NCBI RefSeq assembly: GCF_001680005.1
Contig: NC_033556.1
Location: 682,001-746,000 of the forward strand
DNA from: Plasmodium coatneyi
Taxonomy: Eukaryota; Apicomplexa; Aconoidasida; Haemosporida; Plasmodiidae
Direction of reading: 5' to 3'
DNA: 64,000 nt
Of this stretch, positions 60,156 through 64,000 are shown piece by piece. The notes below the pieces were generated by a model. The model had not been told where the DNA came from. It did no database searches and saw nothing but the letters and a program-made list of their open reading frames with translations. Position numbers and translations under genes: made by a program. The stretch's first letter is position 1, and every line of letters starts with the position of its first letter.

Positions 60156-60500
60156 AACGTTGTGGAACGATGTGTACATTGTGCTCTAATTGATCATTCT
60201 TCTTCCTTTCTTTTTCCTTCCCTTCCTATATACTCTTTTTGCATTCTCCTCAAAGAGAGGAAAAGCAGCCACCTTCCCTTTCCTTATACACTTTCTGCAT
60301 TTTTTTTAAGGAGGAAGTGAAAGGGGAGTAAAGAACATTTCTACCTTATTCACTTATTGCATTTCTTTTAAAAGGAAAGGGAGGGAAAAGCAGAAGGATG
60401 AATGTGCCTTCCTCCTTTATGCAATTTCTGCATTCTTATCAGAAGGAAGAGAAGGCAGAAGGAAGGAGAAAGGAAGAAGTGTACACCGTTCCACAACGTT
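60156..60500. repeat. 345-bp block with terminal inverted repeats and internal Y/R repeats
   Basis: A perfect 14-nt inverted repeat, AACGTTGTGGAACG at 60156-60169 and its complement at 60487-60500, bounds the block. Inside are about four degenerate copies of a ~75-bp unit, each a pyrimidine run with tttctgcatt followed by a purine run such as aaagagaggaaaagcag. Each unit is itself partly self-complementary. Confidence 0.65.
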
Positions 60501-60944
60501 CTGTGCATGTGTATGTAGTTCCTTTTTTTTATATACTTGTATTATACTTGTATTGTGAATAGAGAAATAATGTAGGAAAAAAATATAAAAAGATAAATTA
60601 TGGCTTGAATGGTTTTTGTATATATTATAATCTCCAATTCTATATACTATACCGCTGCATTGCAGCAGTTGCCCCTATTTATGCTGTGCTTGTAAATATT
60701 CATTTATTACACATATTGTTCTCTATACATTCCTTATATAAAAATTTCGAGTTTATTCCTTAGTAGGGCGACCATAGAACACTTCCACTTCATGGTACTG
60801 CACTCCTCTTAATTATGTCAAACATAACCACAATTATATCAAACATGTAGATTATCAGAGTAGGCTGTTATATCGAACATATATAACAGGAGTTGCTTGA
60901 CCTTAAAGAACTAAAGTAAAAACGACATCGCACATATGTATACT
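60501..60944. other. AT-rich spacer without visible feature
   Basis: I see no gene or strong repeat here. Short direct repeats occur, for example acttgtatt twice near 60535-60555 and tcaaacat twice near 60820-60850. Confidence 0.3.
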
Positions 60945-61180
60945 TCCCTCCTTAGACCTTTCTTTCCTTTCCTTCCTCCTCCTTAGACCCTCGTTTCCTT
61001 CCTTCCATAGACCCTACCTCCTTAGAAATCTTTCCTTCCTCAGACCCCCTCCTTCCTTAGACCCTCTTCATTCCCTCCTTAGACCTCTTTTCCTTCTTTC
61101 CTCCTTAGGCCTCCTCCCTCCTTAGACCCTTCCATTCTTTCCCGAGACAATCCTTTCCTTCCTATCTTCCTTTTAACTTT
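60945..61180. repeat. Pyrimidine-rich imperfect repeats (CCTCCTTAGACCCT type)
   Basis: About ten degenerate copies of a 15-25-bp unit built on ccttccttccttagaccct on the plus strand. The same unit resumes at 61495-61725 on the far side of the telomere-like segment. Confidence 0.75.
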
Positions 61181-61369
61181 TTTTTTTTTTTATACACCCA
61201 TCGGGTGTACTTTCCGCTGGGGTGCCTAAGCAGCAAGCCACATTGCTGATCCTACATCTTAAAACAGATAAATACACAAGGTCATATTATTGTTCTTATA
61301 CCCTAAAACAGCTAAATACCAGGTCATCTTGTTGTTCCATAACGTCGGAAGATCCTACAACGGAACCCA

Positions 61370-61500
61370 TAAACTCTAAACCCTAAAACTCGAAACCCTA
61401 AACCCTAAACCATAAATCCTGAACCCTCAATTCTGTGCCTACACCCTAAATGTGCGCCTGAAACCAAAATCTTAAACCTTAAACCCTAAACCCTTCCTTT
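61370..61500. repeat. Interstitial telomere-like heptamer tract
   Basis: Repeats of aaaccctaaaccctaaacc with variants (ctgaaccct, actctaaac, ataaatcct) match the TAAACCC/TGAACCC Plasmodium telomere unit but are interrupted and degenerate. Internal telomere-like tracts near SICAvar and KIR genes are known in P. knowlesi. Confidence 0.8.
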
Positions 61501-61725
61501 TCTCCTTAGACACTTCTTCCTTCCTTCTAACCCTGAACCACCCCCTGGGACCCCTCTTTTCCTTCCTCCTTAGACCCTACTTTCCTCTCCTTCAGAGAAA
61601 TGTACCTCCCTTTTCATCCTCCTTAGATCTTTCCTTCCTTAAACTCTAAACCCTTCCCTCCTTAGATCCTTCCTCCCCTAATTAGAACTTCCTTCCTTCT
61701 TCCTCCGTAGACCCTTCTTCCCCCT
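61495..61725. repeat. Second block of CCTTAGACC-type pyrimidine repeats
   Basis: The same degenerate ccttccttagaccct units as at 60945-61180, so the telomere-like tract is flanked on both sides by one repeat family. Confidence 0.7.
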
Positions 61726-61890
61726 ACCACCTAACAACCCACATACAACCTAACAACCCACATACCACCTAACAACCCACATACCACCTAACAACCCACA
61801 TACCACCTAACAACCCACATACCACCTAACAACCCACATACCACCTAACAACCCACATACCACCTAACAACCCACATACCACCTAACAAC
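61726..61890. repeat. 19-bp tandem repeat array, about 8.7 copies
   Basis: The unit is ACCACCTAACAACCCACAT. All copies are identical apart from one base near 61746 (acaacc for accacc), which indicates recent expansion. There are no spacers, so it is a minisatellite and not a CRISPR array. Confidence 0.95.
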
Positions 61891-62734
61891 CTTCCTTCTA
61901 ACCCCTTCTTCTTCTGGAAGGGGAACCAACGAAAAATGGATCCCCTCCCCTTCAACAGAGAGAGACACACATATGATTGGATTGCACTCCCCACCTCTCC
62001 CTTCATCCACCAAAATGTGACCTCTCCCCCTTTCAGGGAAGCTCAGTCTCCACTTTGTTACGCACCAAAAAATGGGATTGAAATTCCAATTGCAAAAGTC
62101 CATATATAAAATTTTTTAAGGAAGTTGCGCACAAATGAAACCTCCTTCGAATTATATTGTCCAAATGAAATTTTTAAGGACGTTGCGCACAAAATAGGTG
62201 GATTGAAGTTCTGGGTGCAAGGTCCGAAAAAAAATATATGGATTGCACAACCTATAAAAGTACATACTTTACACCAAAATGTCCAAGGAATGACAACAAC
62301 ACTTATTTAGAAACGTTTCCCACGAACCAGACTTGGCTCTACAAGCCTTTATCAAAATAATGCCCCTTCCATGACCATATAAATTTTATACAATTCTTGT
62401 ACAATTTCTCGCCTGCGCTCATCTTTTTTGATTAGTGTGCAAAGTACGTTTATTTCCATTTGCCTCTATTTGTTCTGCCGAAACTTTCATTCTTTACTTT
62501 AATTCATTCGCGCGCAGAGAACGAATGAACCATTGCGCTGCGTTTGTTCACCTTATATTATTAATAAAATTTATATGTGCGAACATTGTGTTTAAGCTCA
62601 CTGTACAACAAAAGAGCGAACTCAAAATGCCGAATGAAAAAAGGGGGGTATGAATACAAGAGTGCGTATCATATACTCTGTGCAGTGTTGTACGTATTAA
62701 TTTTATGGAATAAACGAAAAAAAAAAAGTAGCCC
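61891..62734. other. Spacer between the repeat arrays
   Basis: No supported gene. A direct repeat of about 21 bp (tttttaaggaagttgcgcacaaa and tttttaaggacgttgcgcacaaa) occurs at about 62112-62134 and 62173-62195. A 61-codon frame at 62125-62310 spans it but has no start context or recognisable features. Confidence 0.35.
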
Positions 62735-63090
62735 CTCCTTTTTCTTGACAATTTCTTTTTCGCAATTTTTTCTGTGACAAATTTATTGGGGCATTTTTTG
62801 GACAATTTTTTTTTGTTGCAATTTTTTCTGTGTGACAAAAATTATATTAGGGCATTCATTTTCTTTTTGGCAAATTTTTTTTGCAATTTTTTTTTGTGCA
62901 ATTTTTTCTCTGCGACAAATTTATATTAGGGCATTTTTTTGGATAACTTTTTTTTTTTTTTTTTTGCAATTTTCTCTGTGACCATTTTATTAGGGCATTT
63001 TGTTTTATGGACAACTCTTTTTTTGCAATTTTTTCTGTGACAAATTTATTCGCGCATTTTCTTTTGGACAATTGTTTTGTTTTTTTGGCT
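62735..63090. repeat. T-rich degenerate tandem repeat
   Basis: Five or six imperfect copies of a 50-75-bp unit: tttggacaattttttttgcaattttttctgtgacaaattt, then attagggcattt. Copies differ by poly(dT) length and small indels. Frames on the minus strand read as repeated Lys/Asn/Phe peptides and are not genes. Confidence 0.8.
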
Positions 63091-63229
63091 AATTTTTCTT
63101 TTAACTAAAATTATACTTAAAATCGAATAAACAAAAACAAGGAATGAGGCAGCTTCCCTTCTGTGAAGAACATTGTGTAATTTTTGCACTTTATTATGAA
63201 CTGTGCATCTGAAAAATGTGTAACAGAAG

Positions 63230-63524
63230 AAGGCGGGCGAAAACCTCCTTTGCGAACCTTCTCGAACTTTCGCGCACTATTTGAAACACTTTTTCAAATG
63301 TCCATAATAATTGGAAGTAGGAAATAGAAAATTATTATGATAAAAAAAATTATTAAGGTAAAAAATTATAACAAAAAAAAATTTAATGAACATTTTTTGT
63401 ATCTTCAACGAAAAAAATTATCCAAACAAATCAAAATAAGGGGAAAAATTTTTTTCCGCTTATATTGACCACACTGAAAGTGAGCATTTTCGTAGAAAAC
63501 GAAAAAAAAAAGAAAAAATATTTA
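63230..63524. other. SICAvar 3' flank, homologous to 47735-48025
   Basis: The segment shares, in order, gcgaaccttc, gcgcactatttgaaacact, ccataat-tgg, aaattattaag, tttaatgaaca, caaacaaatca, ttttttttc-cttatattg and the border of the last exon with the region downstream of the first SICAvar. Two SICAvar genes thus share several hundred bp of 3' flank. Confidence 0.7.
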
Positions 63525-64000
63525 CTACACCCTAAAACTGCAATCTGAACTTGGAACCTGTTCCTTAGGAATATCAACCATAAGAACAAAGTTTTCTTCC
63601 CTAAACCCGGAATCTGAACATGGAACCTGTTCCTTAGGAACATTTTCCCCTTTTATAAATTCGCTTCCCATAAATTCCCAAACCAAAATTTCAAAAAAGT
63701 CCTCCTTCGTCGAATGGAGGTCCCCTTTTTGACATTCGTCTAAGACTTCTAAATAAATATCAATAATGGTACGTCGACGTACACCAGGACGACCAACACC
63801 AAGGCGATCATCAGCAAGTTTTTTTCGCATCTTCGTTCCCGTTGGAACAGATCTTGGTTTTCTGCGTTCCTTTACTAAGGTATATTCATGTGGACCATCT
63901 GCCTGGTCGTCCACATCGTCAAGGAGTTGTTCTTCCAAAGTTGGAGGACGACGTACTTGATGAGCCCTTCTGTGACGTTTCCTTTTTTTACCGAGGAACA
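63525..64000 (-). CDS. SICAvar: SICAvar, last (cytoplasmic) exon of a second copy, partial
   Basis: A frame reading from the window edge to the stop at 63525 encodes the SICA cytoplasmic domain: FLGKKRKRHRRAHQV, LEEQLLDDVDDQADGPHEYT, RRTIIDIYLEVLDECQKGDL, TKEDFFEILVWEFMGSEFI. It then has two tandem C-terminal repeats (VPKEQVPCSDSGFREENF and IPKEQVPSSDCSFRV). The exon starts just beyond 64000 and the rest of the gene lies further right. Against the first copy it keeps the C-terminal repeat in frame, so it shows what the unbroken tail looks like. Confidence 0.9.
   Translation of the reverse strand, partial: FLGKKRKRHRRAHQVRRPPTLEEQLLDDVDDQADGPHEYTLVKERRKPRSVPTGTKMRKKLADDRLGVGRPGVRRRTIIDIYLEVLDECQKGDLHSTKEDFFEILVWEFMGSEFIKGENVPKEQVPCSDSGFREENFVLMVDIPKEQVPSSDCSFRV

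Noticed and set aside
61726..61890. CRISPR array
   Set aside because: The 19-bp units are contiguous without spacers, and the organism is a eukaryote; it is a minisatellite.
62125..62310. 61-codon ORF between repeat arrays
   Set aside because: Spans a short direct repeat; no start context or family resemblance.
1..64000. tRNA or rRNA genes
   Set aside because: No B-box-like GGTTCGAATCC with a matching cloverleaf, and no rRNA-like block, was found by eye on either strand. A covariance-model scan would be decisive.

Overview
The window is a piece of a malaria-parasite chromosome of the macaque clade that carries SICAvar and KIR variant antigens, so most likely Plasmodium knowlesi or P. coatneyi. 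I cannot separate these two from sequence alone. Supporting evidence: (i) introns are short, GT-AG, often with a pyrimidine-rich acceptor; (ii) every spacer of the left part holds long poly(dA)/poly(dT) tracts; (iii) the genes at 42-59 kb have the cysteine patterns and exon layout of SICAvar and KIR; (iv) telomere-type heptamers (TAAACCC/TGAACCC) occur at 61.4 kb.

Left part, 1 to about 43.2 kb: conserved housekeeping core. In order: a truncated unknown protein (-), a divergent kinesin (+, 4 exons), a DnaJ protein with a DnaJ-X-like region (+), an ALG13-like UDP-GlcNAc transferase subunit (-), a ferlin (+, 3 exons, C-terminal membrane anchor), a DPY19-type C-mannosyltransferase (-, at least 9 exons), an unknown coiled-coil protein with a CxCxxC motif (-), an AAA ATPase with altered Walker B (+, 2 exons), a FRA10AC1 homologue (+, 5 exons), a probable CH-domain protein (+), a FIKK-family kinase (+, 2 exons) and a PAP2 phosphatase (-). 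This order agrees with my memory of P. falciparum chromosome 8 around the FIKK8 locus; that synteny is recalled, not computed. The core mixes cytoskeleton (kinesin, CH protein), membrane fusion (ferlin), ER glycosylation (ALG13, DPY19, possibly the PAP2 enzyme) and chaperone functions. They are not an operon.

Middle, 43.2 to 48.3 kb: AT-rich, no intact gene, one probable relic of an exported-protein gene near 45.1-45.35 kb.

Right part, 48 to 64 kb: variant-antigen island, all on the minus strand. It holds an 8-exon SICAvar (48.3-54.9 kb), a 5-exon KIR with two ectodomains (56.3-59.1 kb) and the last exon of a second SICAvar running off the window end. Between them is dense repeat DNA: a 345-bp block bounded by inverted repeats, CCTTAGACC-type pyrimidine repeats, telomere-like heptamers, a 19-bp tandem array and a T-rich degenerate array.

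Most notable: the SICAvar and the neighbouring KIR share a homologous juxtamembrane exon (Pro/Gly/Ser 13-residue repeats, a Gln/Gly/Pro tail, then the membrane segment) with identical intron phases, which looks like exon exchange between two antigen families. The SICAvar also shows an unresolved exon 2/3 junction with a nearby in-frame stop, and a C-terminal coding repeat that has decayed past a frameshift.
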